Shown one piece after another: positions 1 to 13,382 of a stretch of 64,000 nt of DNA. Numbering within the stretch: position 1 is the stretch's first letter; every line of letters starts with the position of its first letter. The stretch is taken from positions 896,505 to 960,504 of the forward strand of contig CAXAMN010003780.1 of NCBI GenBank assembly GCA_963970005.1, given 5' to 3'. Origin of the DNA: Durusdinium trenchii. Lineage: Eukaryota > Sar > Dinophyceae > Suessiales > Symbiodiniaceae. The position numbers and the translations under genes are program-made. A model generated the notes under the pieces. That model saw nothing but the letters and a program-made list of their open reading frames with translations, ran no database searches and was not told the DNA's origin.

Positions 1-173
1 ACTACTACTACTACTACTACTACTACCTACTACTACTACCTACTACTACTACTACCTACTACTACTACCTACTACTACTAATACCTACTACCTACTACCT
101 ACTACCTACTACTACTACTACTACTACTACGACGACGACGACGACGACGACTACTACTACTACTACTACTACT
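1..173. repeat. ACT/ACC trinucleotide microsatellite
   Basis: The window opens inside an (ACT)n array interrupted by ACC units and by a run of ACG units near 130-150. It is truncated at the window edge. The serine and arginine runs it encodes on the reverse strand are products of the repeat, not a protein. Confidence 0.95.
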
Positions 174-3100
174 AACTACTTTGAGTAAAGCAGACATTGT
201 CGGCTCCATCACTGAAACATGCCGTTGACTTTCAAAATCGAGGCAAAACATTTTGGGGCAGCCAAACACCGCTTCGAGAGTCTGCAGAAGCCAATGGGTA
301 GGCTTGTGGAGATGCTTTGCTGTGAGCGAGCAGGTAAGGTTAATCACTTGGCTTAGCTTAGACCCAGGGAGGTTCTACAAAGTAATCTTCAGTAGTCCTT
401 CCACTTGGGGGCCAGATTTGAAAGGTGACCTGAGAACCTTCTATTTGACACTAAAGACGGGTCTGTGGACGACTTCACCAGCTGCAATGAACCGCAAACT
501 TCACCAGCTTAGGTTGAAGGCAAGGCTGCACTCGCTTTCTTGGAGCACTGGAATGTGGAAGAAGCTTTGTTGCTTGTTTCTGACATGCTGTGATTTGGGT
601 TCTTCAAGCCCCATACATCTGAACCAAATCGTGTTTGACGATCCTCAGCACGCTAGCAGCATTGGCCGTTGCGCATGATTAATCTTTTCTCGTTACGAGC
701 ATAGCGGATTTTGATAGCTTTCAGCCCACAGACTTGATGTATGCGCTTGACGCGTGGCTTGCTTGATACGGAAGGGAAGTGGCCTATAGTCTACAGGTGG
801 CCTTTTCTTATGCTCCAATTTGTTCAAAGACCTTCACATTGATATACTGAACTGAGGAGGTTCTATAATTAAGAAGAACATTGGCTACATGTTTAACCGT
901 GGCCACCTGTTCGATACACCTGGCACATATACTACTCCACTTTTCTCTTGGAAACATTGAATCTTTCATGAACTTGTTTCACAATGTCATGCTCTGAGCC
1001 AGAACCACTTGCTTGCAAACCAGCTAAGGATGGCCCCAGTGATGTTACTTCACAGGGGGAGGAGCTTCACTGCCGCAGTGCACCATGAGCATTATTCCTT
1101 ACATCAAACATTGAAACCACCTGCTACAGGATGAACTGGCTATCTGTGGCTACACATACCCTTGACACACCCTTCTTTTGGAGTGCGCGCGCACCTGGCG
1201 AATGCTTTGAGGTTAGACCTTAAAGAGGACAAAATGCCAGGTCATTCTTGGATTCTGTCAAAATTGGCGGGACAATGGGGCATTGACAAGGTTTTTCATC
1301 AAATATTGAACTCCGGGAGCGAAAGCTGTGCAGGCCAAATGCGTGTGACAGTGCGTCCGAGTTCATTTGCCGTCAGCTTGCATATTTTTTCTAGCAGCAA
1401 TGTGGAAAGGCTGCTTTCTTGCTTTTATCATGATTGGGTGTTGATACTGCGTCAGTTGGTGTTGGTGATGGTTGGTTGACAAATATTTCAGACTGACTAA
1501 ATTGGTTCACTTGTCAAGAGAGAACCAGTCAAGTGAGGTTTGCGAAGAGTGTTTCGATGAGTGGAACACAACGTGAGGATGTCGGTGTGGAAACTTTGTC
1601 ATGAGGAGCTTCGTGTGGCTCAGATGGGGGGCGTTGAACTGCAGGATGCCTTTGACATAGCCCACAACGAATGGTTTGTAGGACTGCTAATCAAGAGAAC
1701 AATTCCCATGTATGAGCAAGGCTGTAGGAGAAAGACTGGGGGTGTTGACTTAGGTTCGTGTGTGTGTGGACCACTTGGCGGATTTCCCCCACCCACTCTT
1801 TATGTCTTTGAGTGCTGTGGTGCTCTCACATCATTGCGCCAAAAAACAGAGGGCCCAACTATCCACCCGCAAGGACGGGAGAACCTCAAGACGATTGAGC
1901 AGGGGTAGGATTGAAGCAAGAGATAGGAAGAGCTCCAGCACAGAGGACGGAACCTCAAGAGAACACACGAAGGTGATCGACGCCCTACTTCGTTCATTTA
2001 GGCCACTCCCTAGCCATCCTGAGCCTGAGTTCCTTGCCAGCAGTAGTGACTTGAGGACACCTGGCCCATTTAAGCCGCTTACAGATTATCGGTTGTGGTG
2101 GACTGACCAGATATGAATGTAGGGATTCAGAGATTTGCTCATGGTCACGGTTTAGAGATTCATGGTCCATTGGTGTCCCAACTCCCACGCATTGAGTTTG
2201 CTCATAGATCATAGATCCATTGTGTCCTACTCCCATAGGGTTTTTTCTCCAGTGAGCCGCCCAGGTCCCCGCCTTGATGGTGGCGTGGCTGCTGCTGCTG
2301 CTGGGGCTGGGCTGGGCTATAGTATAGAACCTTGTTGAACTATCTTGAATACAACCAAGAAAAAACCTCCTCGCGCTTGTGCCATCTACTCTGAAACTAC
2401 TACTGTCGCAAGTCGCAAGAAATATTTTCAAACAAGCACCCTGGAGACATTGTGTAAACCCTTGCCGTTGATTTTTCGCGTTGAAAGTACCAAAGCAGCT
2501 GTTCTTTTGAGGGCTTCAATTCTTGGTTGCAGATGGGGGCTACGTTGATCTGAGAGAGTGTGCACTTTCCCAGTTGATGTGGAGGCTGACAATGATGTTT
2601 GTTCGCAGCGATGAATTGAAACCAATTCCTGCACTTGAGGCGTTTGTGCTGACCTGATTGGTTGAGCCTTGCACTCTAGGAGATGTAGTATAGAGGAAGC
2701 TTGTTTGATAAACAACAGTTTCATTGTTTCCTTGGACTGCCTTCTTGCGTCCCCGACGGGTCCACTTTGGATTTGTCCCCCTAGCCAGTTCCGCATCTAT
2801 TGGTGGATGCCCTAATTATTTTTCAATTTGTTGAGGTTTGGAAGGGCATTCTCCCATATTCCCCGCTCCGATGCCAGCTTCGATGGTCTCTCCCACGGCC
2901 TCGATGGGTCCCGCTGCCGTCTTTGAATCCAGAACCCATCGCTTCAGGCGATTCGCGTGCCAAGTTTATCAAGTTTCCTGGGACGACGTTTGCAGTCGCC
3001 TGGAGTTCGATTCACCGACATTTGGTCGGCGTGCGAAGTGGTTGGATCGGATTGATTTTTTTGGATCCATGCGAAGTGTTTGCGAACCAAGTTTCAGCTC

Positions 3101-4291
3101 TTGGTGTTCTGATCCTTTGAAACCCCAAAAATCAAACGAGCCTCTCGATGGCCTTTGGAAGGCCCAGTCAAACGATTGATTGCACATGGTTGCACCACTT
3201 ACAAGACATACTTATTCAGATGGTAATTATTTATTGTATAGTTGATCGAGTTCTAGCACCCCGTCTTAGCAGACATTTAGATTGGTTTCAATGGGTTTGT
3301 GGGCAGGCTGGCTGAACCATGAGTTGGGACTTGTACAGTATGCATTGTGGCCGTCATAATTAGTTGTTTTCTCATTCGCTGTGTGTCATGCCCTTTTAAG
3401 TGCGTGCCTGCTTAGCAGGGGCGCATGAGTTAGGACACATCCCCTGGAAACTCCTGACTAGCTTTTGGCGACCACAAATCCTAAGTCATCATTCCCTAGT
3501 ATGTCCAAAATCCACTCGAACCCACTATTTTGATTCCTGTTAATTTCAAATGCAGCTGTGGCCGAGAGTACCGTCAAACAGTCTTTGTTTTTTTTGGTCC
3601 GTTCATCCGCCAACGACAGGTTTGTTCCCCACCGATGGCGCGCCCCTCGAGCGCACCATTTTGACACGGACGACATCATGAAGGAATGGTCGGTTGGGTG
3701 GGTTTGGGGTTGGTGTGAAGATGTGTGAAGAACAAAACGCCTGGAGGACGCAGGAGGTGTGAAGCTGTGCGATCTTCCATGTCCGCGGAAATCAGTGAGT
3801 GGAGGTTCTCTCACTCACATGTTTGCGTATGCCACTTGAGAAGCCATTATACAGGGGAGCCCGGGGGAGCCCCTCGTCAGTGACGGCACGAGAATGTTGG
3901 GACATGTGAGGCGCCCACGACAAGCACTGAGCACTGGTCGTGGTGGTTTGTCCATTGTGTTTCCTCGGGAGGACAGGATCAACAATTCCCACATCAACTG
4001 CGGTCACCTGCAAACCTATAGGCACTTTCAACAGTTCATTGTTGTCATGCACCTTTGAAATTGGTTGCTCAGAAACGTGAATCAATCATACTCCATCATA
4101 CTCCCCAGGATTGCCTACAAACGATTCATGATTTGCCGAAACTCCCCATGTTTCGATGCTATCCTTTGGTGGGAATCACAGTAGCTGGCTTTGAGTTCCA
4201 GCTTTCAACCTACACTATCCGCTGCTCCGTGTGGAGCTGCAGCCCATGCGGACCCCGCCATGCGGACGCGCGGACGCCTTCTCCGCTGCAG
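174..4291. other. No recognisable gene; intron or intergenic DNA
   Basis: Only short, overlapping open frames in several registers occur here. I see no conserved motif and no GC-rich exon island with good splice borders, apart from a weak candidate at 2838-3176. Confidence 0.5.
2838..3176 (+). CDS. Unresolved 113-codon open frame
   Basis: An ATG-started frame with a fairly coding-like composition, rich in F, R, S and W in its second half. A second + frame overlaps most of it. I do not recognise the product. It could be a fragment of a retroposed gene or a chance frame; no flanking splice signals decide this. Confidence 0.2.
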
Positions 4292-4360
4292 GAGATTCCG
4301 ATGCCTGAGAGCCCAATCGACTCCTGCAAGCCGGTCCCTGGGACGAAGAAGTTCGAACGA
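4292..4360 (+). CDS. Probable exon, unidentified protein
   Basis: The acceptor is gctgcAG followed by G. The island then reads EIPMPESPIDSCKPVPGTKK in phase 0 and ends at a GTTCGG donor, just before a GGGTC-rich repeat. Third codon positions are mostly G or C, as in the verified exons of this window. It is 23 codons long. The product is unknown; it could belong to the 5' part of the exchanger gene or to a different gene. Confidence 0.4.
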
Positions 4361-4649
4361 GTTCGGGTCGGGTCGGTGACGTCGGGTCGGGTCGGGTCGT
4401 TGGGCCGCTGGCACTAGATGGCCATTCAGATTGGAGGTGCTTATTTATGGATATGTAACGTGTATGAGGATAAGGGGGTCTCACACATTGGGGGCCGTCC
4501 AAATCAACGGATTTTCTTCCCACCCTGCACCACTCAAAAGGGCGAGGATTAAAATACCAAAGCCACATGAGGTGCCGAAATTGCCAACGGTGATAGTTGG
4601 GAAGAACTTCACAGCTGAAAAGTCGCCTAGGAATCTTGAGCAGAACCCT

Positions 4650-4745
4650 TTAGCAGTACGGCCAGGAGCCCCTAGTAGCTTCTTTTTCCTAGTAGTAAGG
4701 CCAGGAGCCCCTAGTAGCGTAGTAAGGCCAGGAGCCCCTAGTAGC
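4650..4745. repeat. CTAGTAGC/CCAGGAGCCCC array, copy 1
   Basis: Three units of GCCAGGAGCCCCTAGTAGC, separated by short spacers. The same family forms a larger array at 40557-41085 and another at 56413-56527. Confidence 0.85.
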
Positions 4746-5101
4746 GTCCTTGCTCCTACTATGACCCGTGTCAAGAATTGGAACAGAACTCCATGACAAA
4801 AGTGTTTCCCTTTTCTCTATGCCAAACCAAACTAAAACCATGTGAGAATCGGCACCAGAAGTCAGGCTTGAGCGGTCTACCTAACACACATGTGTTTGTA
4901 TTATTTGTTTTGGTGGCATTTTGGCTTTGAGAAATCAAGGACGGAAATCTGAAGCAGACTGCATCTAGTTGTTATATAGGCACTGAGATGCACTGAGGCT
5001 TCTATTTCTGTTCCAAAGGGACGGACGACGGCCAGCAGACCCCAACCCCGCCCTAAATGTTGGAGGTGGTATAGGAACCAGTGTTTGAACACATATTTCA
5101 G

Positions 5102-5282
5102 GTTCTATTGGACGAACCGTGGGAGTGTACCGGGCTGGCGCCTTTTCACCGAACCGGACCCGAGAAGACTCGACAGCGGTGCCACTGGTCGAATGAGTCC
5201 AACTCCTTGAACTCGGTCAAGTTGGCCACGCGGCACGGAACTACTTGGGGCACGGAGTTGGCTGACAAAGCCCACCTACAAG
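5102..5282 (+). CDS. Probable 181-nt exon, unidentified protein
   Basis: The acceptor is atatttcAG|G. The frame stays open for 60 codons (begins VLLDEPWECTGLAPF, ends ADKAHLQ) and closes at an AG|GTAGTG donor. The start phase matches the end phase of the candidate exon at 4292. A second frame is also open over the first 90 bases, so the register is not certain. No family recognised. Confidence 0.42.
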
Positions 5283-6432
5283 GTAGTGAACCGCTTCGGT
5301 CATACAAGAACATGTCCTGGATTCCAGGGTTTTTATGAGTTACCACTTGGAAGTCGGATTGAATCACTTGCTGTTCCCATGTTCCCCCCGAGAGTAATTT
5401 GAATCATTTGAGCTCTAAAACCGATCCCTGTTCGATTTCGACCACCCGGGCTGCTTTGGACGCCGCAAAAAAAGAACCTTCGAGTCCGTCCGAACAGCGG
5501 CGTTAAAAAAAGACATATGGTCAAAGACCTCTGGCGAACGTCCATCTAGCATCCTTTACTAGAAGCGCTTTGCTTCTTGAGCTGCGATCAAACCCAGGAG
5601 AAGAAAGGCATCAAAATCCTGCATGACGTGGGGGTACTAAGGGTTGGCGGTGCTGGGGAAAAGAGAAACCATGAGAAACATGTGGTGTTCCGGCGTGAGA
5701 GTCTTCTCGATCTTCCTGAGAACCTGAGAATTGAAACACCTGAGGTATAATATATAATATATCAGGTATTGAAGGAAGAGATTCAACTGCGCTTCAATGA
5801 AAACAGCTACTTAGGTGCTTCGACCTTGTGTCAATTGCTGATGGGCATTGCCCCGAAGATGTGTGACCGGACCGTGTGACCAGGATTCAATGGTGTGCCT
5901 TCCCAAAAGCAAGTCAACGCCGGACCGGTCCCACGCAACAATTAATAGCGGGTTTTATTATGTTACTTTTTCATACTTTTTCTCGGTGTTCTTCACCACT
6001 TCGAACATCGGAGACCAAATCAAGTGACGACAGGAGAAACAGCATGAAACAACTCATCAAGTTTGTTTGTGTGCCCCTCCCCCCAACAATCATTGAAGTG
6101 GAAAACGAGCTGTTGGTAGAGGACAAATTAGGAAAACAGTCTTCCAAGGTTTGTTGGATGGAGGGTAACTTAAAGTATTGCGTTGGGCTGCAGAAGAGTT
6201 TCGTTCGTCTCTCGTGTCGTTGGTCTTTCAACTTCCGTGCTGGAAACCTGCAGCATGCCGCCTGGAGGATTCTCCACCTTTATGTCTCTCCCTCCGCATG
6301 GAGGCTGACCAAGACCCCCTTGCAAAAAACGGTCTTGCAGGGGCCTACTACAACCCCCTGTTGTAGTGATTGGATCTCAGCTTTGTTTCTTTGAGATCTC
6401 AGCTGGCCCACACCGGTCTGACGGTCTGACAG

Positions 6433-6501
6433 GCCAGCGTTTTGGTCCCAGAACTGGTGCCCAAGCTGGTGCTCTACATGGCGGGGATGTTTGGCGCGCT
6501 G
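6433..6501 (+). CDS. Probable hydrophobic exon
   Basis: After ctgacAG|G the frame reads ASVLVPELVPKLVLYMAGM and continues FGAL, with strongly G/C third positions. A GA donor (GAAACA) at 6502 would join it in phase to the next hydrophobic exon at 6885. Together they would form an extended membrane segment. Other donors nearby (GCGCGC) are possible. Product unknown. Confidence 0.38.
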
Positions 6502-6884
6502 GAAACACACCGCGATGTTTGGCGCGTTGGATCAGAGTGATTTACGTGATGATTCAGGGATTTGATGGGAGAGGATCGGAGATAATTCCGAATTTATGAA
6601 TTTACAGTACCGATCACAAAGGTTTTATTTTGGTCTTCTTGAGTTTGGGAACCTCCAGCATTGACATGTACAATGGTGTGAGCTGAATTCACGTGAGGGG
6701 ACCTCAAGGAATGTGTGCAACATGGCAAAACATCATACTAGCATCAGAATTTGCAGAGCTCAGTCTGGGAGATTTGCCTGCCGTTTTGAGACACACCCAT
6801 AGTCTCTAATCAGATGAATCTGAAGGCTTCCTGTTTTGGTGTCGTGTGGGTTTTTGCCGGTGGGTTCCGGTCAAGGCCATCCAG

Positions 6885-6981
6885 GCATTGCTTCTGATTC
6901 CGGTGATCCTCTTCGGATGCTTGGGCTTCTGCTGGGGTACGGGGCCCTGGTCAGACCAAGCTGATGACCTGGACCAAGACA
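6885..6981 (+). CDS. Probable membrane-segment exon
   Basis: The acceptor gccatccAG|G leads into ALLLIPVILFGCLGFCWG, a clear hydrophobic segment. A short acidic stretch rich in D and Q follows, then an A|GTCGGG donor. The end phase (one base) fits the start of the exon at 8624. This could be a signal anchor or a transmembrane helix followed by a soluble acidic loop. Not matched to a family. Confidence 0.42.
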
Positions 6982-8623
6982 GTCGGGAGGATTGTTGTAT
7001 GACATTTCGTTCAACATGTTTGGGGCGCTTTTGGTCCTGCGATGTTTCTATATGGCATAGTTGTCTTATTTCGTCTTGGATTTCCACTTCCAAGCACTGC
7101 AAAACGAGTCCAGGGAGGAGCCTGGCATTTGCAAGCCATGGGCGCAATATTTGGTCATAACATAGGCTGCTGAACAGGCTCGCTGCTAGAAACTATGTTA
7201 AGAGGATTCAGCCCGGGCCACGGGAATTAGCATGCACTCTCTTTTGTTGATCATTCAATAAACCTTTGCCAGGTATCATTACTCCTCTCCTCAAGTGAGC
7301 AGTAGTGAGCCACACCAAGGTCACAAAACCACAACACATGAGCACCGTTGAGAGAGCCCGTAGATATGTGATAGAATGTGTTAGCGGAACGGGCCAGCAG
7401 ACTGTGCAGCGAATCCCGCTTAAGATGCTTCGGGCTACGTTGGGCACATTGTGTTCCAACGGTTTGGATGGAGTCTTTGTGGTGGGTTGAGTTGCTTGAA
7501 GGTATGGGACATGAGATATCGCCAGTTATCGGCTCAGGCAAAGACCTCTTCAACAAGTTGGGTCAAGGCCGGCTCGCTGACTTGCAAGCACTGGACCGCG
7601 GAAGATGGAGGGGATTCCCTTGAACAACAGCTGACAGACAAAACGCAAAACCAGAGAAGTACCATCTGACTGAAGTTGTTTTTTCATACACACCTGCGGG
7701 GCAGCTCTTTTGCTCATGGAGCTCATGCAGCTCACCTTCCTCGTGTTGTTTCTTTTGTTTTCTGGCCTTTAACATTCCTGAACTACACCCAGTGAGAGAA
7801 TTAAAGAACCTCATGTTGAGGGATTTAAGGGATTTGAGGGACCACTGCAAGACTTGTTCCTCGAAAGAGGCGGCACTTGAATATATCGTCCTCACCTCCT
7901 ACACTCCCTTGCGCCATGAAAGACAGAATCAGAGTTGGAACCTCCAACAGATATGACACTTGGCAATACTTGGCAGGCAGGCAGGCAAAACCGTATGCAA
8001 GAAACACATCGTAAGTATGGGAGTTGTGCTTGACAACTTAAAGTGTTGAGACTTGCCGGAGGGGACACTGGCAGTAGGCGTCAGATCAGTGGCGAAACGT
8101 CGCGGACTGCTCAGGGCACAAGTTAAAGAGCGACATAAGATGATGCTTCTCATAAGTCAGGGACACTGTCAAAACACGATGCTGCCCATCACTGATCACC
8201 ACCTGTACACAGCAGCGTCCATAGCTCGCTTGGTCACAGCATGTGATAGAGTTTGCACACCGGAACGCAGACATTGCAAGACACGCATTTGACAAAAGGT
8301 TAAGGTTAATTATTCTAAGATACCGGGGAGCGCCCAACAAAAACACAGGTCTCGGTCAAAGCCTAGACACGCCCGAAAACTGCCACGTCCGACCCCCGGT
8401 GGTGCAGTTGTCGATGCCAGATCCGAGTTTGGAGGCACTCGTCGACAGCACGACTTGACCAACAACCACCCAATCACTCCAACGACATCCAACGATCCGT
8501 ATATGGGGATGGGTCAACACCTTGGAACCCTGGTACACCATGTAGCGAGTTCGACGAACACCAGAGAGGTCAACCGGTCCGTCTGGTTGTCACCCACAGC
8601 CATACCAGATCTCAGTCTTCCAG

Positions 8624-8691
8624 GCTACGGGCAGCTGGAGGCGGCTCAACCAAGGGTCACCAACGCGGAGATGATGACGGTCACGCCCGAG
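8624..8691 (+). CDS. Probable exon, unidentified protein
   Basis: Bounded by tcttccAG|G and GAG|GTCGGG. The frame reads YGQLEAAQPRVTNAEMMTV with almost all third positions G or C. It starts in phase 1, as required after the exon at 6885-6981. Identity unknown. Confidence 0.45.
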
Positions 8692-11600
8692 GTCGGGTCG
8701 AATCGGCGGTGGTTGAAGATGGTTGAAGCATGTTTCTAACATGCGAGGGGCCCGGGATGAGCAGGTTTCTAATATGTTTCTCATGTTTAAGAATCAGCCA
8801 TACATGAGCTAAGCCTTGACCGAAGAAGCTTGGCGAAGATCACTGTGCCATGTGAGGCGCCGCCAGCGCCCACGCAACCGGCCCGGTGCCCGAAGAGAAC
8901 TGTTTAGGGTTCAGAACAGCGAGTTCAATTGGTTTAAGGATGTATTAAGTGTTTAAAGAGCTTTCTAGAATTGGATAGATTTTGTGAGGTTGCAACAGAT
9001 CCAATACATTCCTTTCAACTATCAAGCCATGGTTTGACGGGTTGAAATGCTTGAAAGGAGGGGTATCGAGACCTCCAGAGCCACCAGAGCAAAACACTTG
9101 AAGAATTTGAGCCATCAGAGTCTTAGAGTCTCAGGGCAAGATGTGCCTTTCAACTTAAAGGGACTTGCGATCACCGGGGATCACGGGGGCGCGGTATGTG
9201 ATTAGACAAGGATGCAGAGAAACTTGATGTGAAGGACCCTGGAGTTATGTTGAGTTATTTTTACATCTTTTGCTGGGTGGGGATTATGAAGAGAGAAGGC
9301 CTTGCTGAACATCAGGATTTGATTTGAAGACCAGTGGGTGAGTGGACTGGAAAGCTTCATGCGGCACAGATGTGGAAAAGAGTAAGAGCCCTAAAGATGA
9401 TCGTGCCTTCGTCGGTTTCGAGCAGGGACACTGGCTTTCTTTGTGGGTTTGATTCTTTGGTGTTGTGGTGGGGGCAGGCCCGAGATCACACGACGATGTG
9501 AGCAGATGTTAGCAGAATCCCAGTCAAAGCAGATTGAACTCCTCCCTGACTTGGAACCATTGGCACATTTAGAAGTTACTTCCTTTGGACATCTTTGGGC
9601 CTCAAGAGTGCCACAAGCAGAGGTCCTTTCTCCGAAGGTCTTTCAAGGTCAGGGCCCATGACTTTGTTTGTATAATCATGTATATATATATATAACCCAT
9701 TTGTGTCCCACGATTGGATCCTCCTTGGATGCTGCTGCTACCTGCTTTGTATAATGCAGGTTTATGTAATACATATAATTATGTGTTGCTGTTACTCTCC
9801 GGTCGAGCAGGGGGTTCAACTTTGTGTGACAGGCAGGGTCCAGACAGGTATGATTTGAAGGATGGGGTCGAGGCCACAAAAGAAACCGCTGAGGAGAGGC
9901 ATAGGTGCTACAAAATACCACCTGTACACACCATAATATGATGTTATCATAAAGCTTGACCTCCCACCCAAAAAAGATTTGACATACAGTACATTTACAT
10001 GGCCGGTGCTTGCTTCTGTTCTGTTGTTTCCTTGTCATCCGAGGCGAGCACCGCATAAGCCGCTCGGACGTTTGATCCAGGGAGCACGGCATGGGACGGC
10101 GACGAACCCTGTGGAACCAGGTGTGGAACCCACCTCACCTGCTAATGTTGGCGATCTTCAAAAGAGCAGAAATGATAGAAATGCTTCACCTGCCGTACCT
10201 TGCGGCACCTTATGTTCAGCACACAAACCGATTTGGTGTTTAACGAGAAGTGCAAGCTCTGAACACACATTCAAGCGCACAAAGCTGCAAACAAGTGCAC
10301 TCAGGAAATATATATTATATATAGCTTTGTTCAGCTTCGGCTGGCACAGTTCTTTTCAAATTCCCACGTCCAATAAATCGAGCACGTAAATCGAGCATTT
10401 ATTGACTCATTTGAAGACCCAGGCAAGTAATCATGAGCATTTGCAAGCCGCACGTGGACTGGCTTTAGGCTGGCTGTTTGACACCTGCTACAGCTGCCAC
10501 CATGCTACCGTGGCAGCTAAGCCTGTGTTCGATCGCTTGGGTTGGGTAAGCTTGGCCACACGTCTCCAGTCTAGTCGTTCGTTCTTTGGGTGGCTTGGCC
10601 GACGTGAGTTCCACTCCGGTCGGGCATCCAAGAGAGGTTGAACAGGCCTATAGACCATCCCATATGTACCACACAGGGTCCTTTGTGGTCTCTCAACCTC
10701 TCTTGGATGGTTTGGATGATTTTGGGATGTGGAGTTCACCGAGCGCGTTACTAGGGGCCCCCTAGCTGATTTGGACCAGTCACCATGCAGCAGCGGCTTT
10801 CGATCAACCTGAGGCGGTTGTGCTGACCGGCACGGCACCACTGAGAGTGGCACGGCACTGCGCTGAGTGCCCCTCGATCCTTTTTAGGACCACGTTCCGT
10901 CCCAGAGGCTTACCAGTGCCCTTTGAGAAAATATACAACGGTCTCAAATGGGTTGTTTTTTGATTGGATTACACGACACAGCAACATCAACTTGTTATGT
11001 TTAAACCCTCAACTTCACGAACCAACAAGTTCTGCAATACCACGCACACCGACAGCTGTCCTCATTGCTTTGCCCTGATGAGCGCTGACTTGGACGATTC
11101 ACAAGTTTTCCGGTGATCTTTTGAGTCCAACGGTTCACCAAACATGGTCGGGGCTGCCAGGCCGCAGTGATGAACAACCTGTTTCTTGTTTGTTGCAGCT
11201 TGAGCAAGCAATCAAAAACCATATGCCCAATGCCCTTTGTCGTTTTGTTGTTTAACCATGTTTAACCACTCCCACTCAGAAAAAAAAGGAGACACTTAGT
11301 CAAGTGCAGATGCCATGTTCTAAATGGGGGGGCGTTCCAATCAAAATTAACATGTATTTTTTGTTTTTGCGTGGCTCCGGCTCATTATTTTTACCGCATG
11401 TTGATATCTGAGATGTCGTAAGATTGAAATGTGGTGGAGGACCATCGGTATGTTGCGAGTCTTGGGATGATTTTGGGAAAGGTTCATTTTGCAGACCTAC
11501 CATGTGCTGTGCTAAAATGATGGATAGGACACCAACAACAATGTCGTTTTGTATGCGGGACGCCTGAAGTGTCTTTCTCTTGCAGCATCACAGGATGAGT

Positions 11601-13058
11601 TTTCTCTCCTTGTTTGCTGGCGGTTGTCGGACGAAAATTGGGGCGAGCAATTTCCGCCTTGTACAGAAGGGCGTCGCTGCTTCGGCTGCTTCCCACAATT
11701 ATCCAATTCCTTCACATGGAAATCCCGGTGGCCTCATTTTCGTGGGACTTGCTCGGTGGAGTCTGCTTTGATCACAATGGTTTCACGGCACCATGGGAGC
11801 AGCCGGTTCTGGCGGCACAACATCACCAGAGCGCAGCGAAGTTCCTGGCAGGTGGAGCGGTGAATCCATTGGTCCCAAATCGGGGGGAGTAGTTGTCGAT
11901 AGTGGCCACGGACCACCCCGATCCCGAGGCAGAGATGACCAACCACATGAAAAGATAGAAAAATAGTAAGAGAAGAAACAAAGAAAGAAAAGACCCAGGT
12001 GTTGGAGATTGTTCCAGTTCTCTCAGTTCCTTGTTTTTTGGGGACTTCCACAATTGGAACGATTTCACAGCTTCTAAGCCAACGGTTGCATTCATTCAGT
12101 GCTTTCCCAAGCCCCCTTGTTGTTCTTTCTGGGTCTTGACCAGGTTCGTGCTTCTACCTGAGCCCCGAAGGCAGCAGGAAAGACAGCCTCCAGCATCCAG
12201 ACCTTGCCCTGCCCTCCCGCCCTGCCCCTGATTTACAGCATGTGCTTAGCTGACCCGAGGTGAGGTCCGATCTGATCAGGTGACGAAGAGTCCGAATGCC
12301 AGGTGGGTGGGTGGCCGGGCCAGACCCTGCAGACCGTGACCGGCACTCGACGTTTAAAATGTGTGCGTGCAAGAGTGATAGGTCTGATAGGGTCATCGGA
12401 TGGCGATTTTGAGCTTGAGGCTGCACTCCATTTTTGCTGATACCATTGAAGAGGGTGGCCCTCAACTTCCTCCTGTAGGGGCCTTGTTCGCATTTAGGGA
12501 ACACTTACCAGCAACGTACACAAGTACAAGTAGCTTGAAGTTGTACAGAAGCCAATGAGCGTTGTGGAAAGAACTGAGGGGAGTCTTCAACCTCCCTGTA
12601 GGGCTGGGATGATAGTGAAAGACCCAAAGATTACTGTATCTGAAAGGGAGTCCATAAGTTCTTAGAAGTGTTCAACTAGCTCTCCCGGCAGTTTAGGAAG
12701 ACCAGAGATATGTTGATAGATTGTCATATTGTATTCGTTAGTTGTTTCAACAAAAGAATTTACTTCAGAATGCATGTCCACAAGCGGCTACAACCTTAGA
12801 TTTCCAAAACCGCTGACCAGAGCCATAATTGTCTTCATACAGTGCATTGGAACTTCATATGGTGGACATTATGAAAGGGCCGGCTGCGGCCGGCTTGTTC
12901 TTTTATTTGTGTAGATGATGATTCTACGAATTTATTGGCGTCATAACGGCAGGTCAACAATGATGGCAGAAATGGAGCATAATTTTATTGTAGAGAAGTG
13001 GATCCCCAGTTCACCACTGGACATGAGCCAAGCCAACAGAGAGGGTTTATGCTGTTGA

Positions 13059-13382
13059 ATGTCTGTGCTTTTCACCACAGGTCCGTTGGACCGCAACCTG
13101 CATTGGGCTTGCCCGCCCACTTGGCCTCGCTTCTTCGCCACACCTTTCGGTTCAGGCACTGCATATATGTCTAAAAGCCAAGGGCCAGCCGATGAGGGCC
13201 CATTAGTTCAAGAGTCTCCCTCCACGACTTACCCTGGATCTGCCGAAGCCAGAGAGGATCTTCTCGACCAAAGGCAGCATCACAGAATTAGTGAGCAACT
13301 GTCACAAGCATGGCTCACATCTGCTTTACAAAAAGCAGTTCGGTCCGCCTCAGCAAAACGAAACAGCCCAGTCGACGACTAA
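13059..13382 (+). CDS. Unresolved 107-codon open frame
   Basis: An open frame whose second half is rich in Q, S, A and R (for example DLLDQRQHHRISEQLSQAW). It ends at a stop beside CGACGACTAACC. No motif recognised and no decisive splice border. It might be an exon read together with flanking intron, or chance. Confidence 0.2.
   Translation: MSVLFTTGPLDRNLHWACPPTWPRFFATPFGSGTAYMSKSQGPADEGPLVQESPSTTYPGSAEAREDLLDQRQHHRISEQLSQAWLTSALQKAVRSASAKRNSPVDD

Noticed and set aside
102..347. Reverse-strand frame with Ser and Arg runs
   Set aside because: Produced entirely by the ACT/ACG microsatellite.
4913..4930. GGCATTTTGGCTTTGAG, similar to the spliced-leader sequence
   Set aside because: Differs at several positions in the conserved 3' end and has no adjacent donor or coding sequence.
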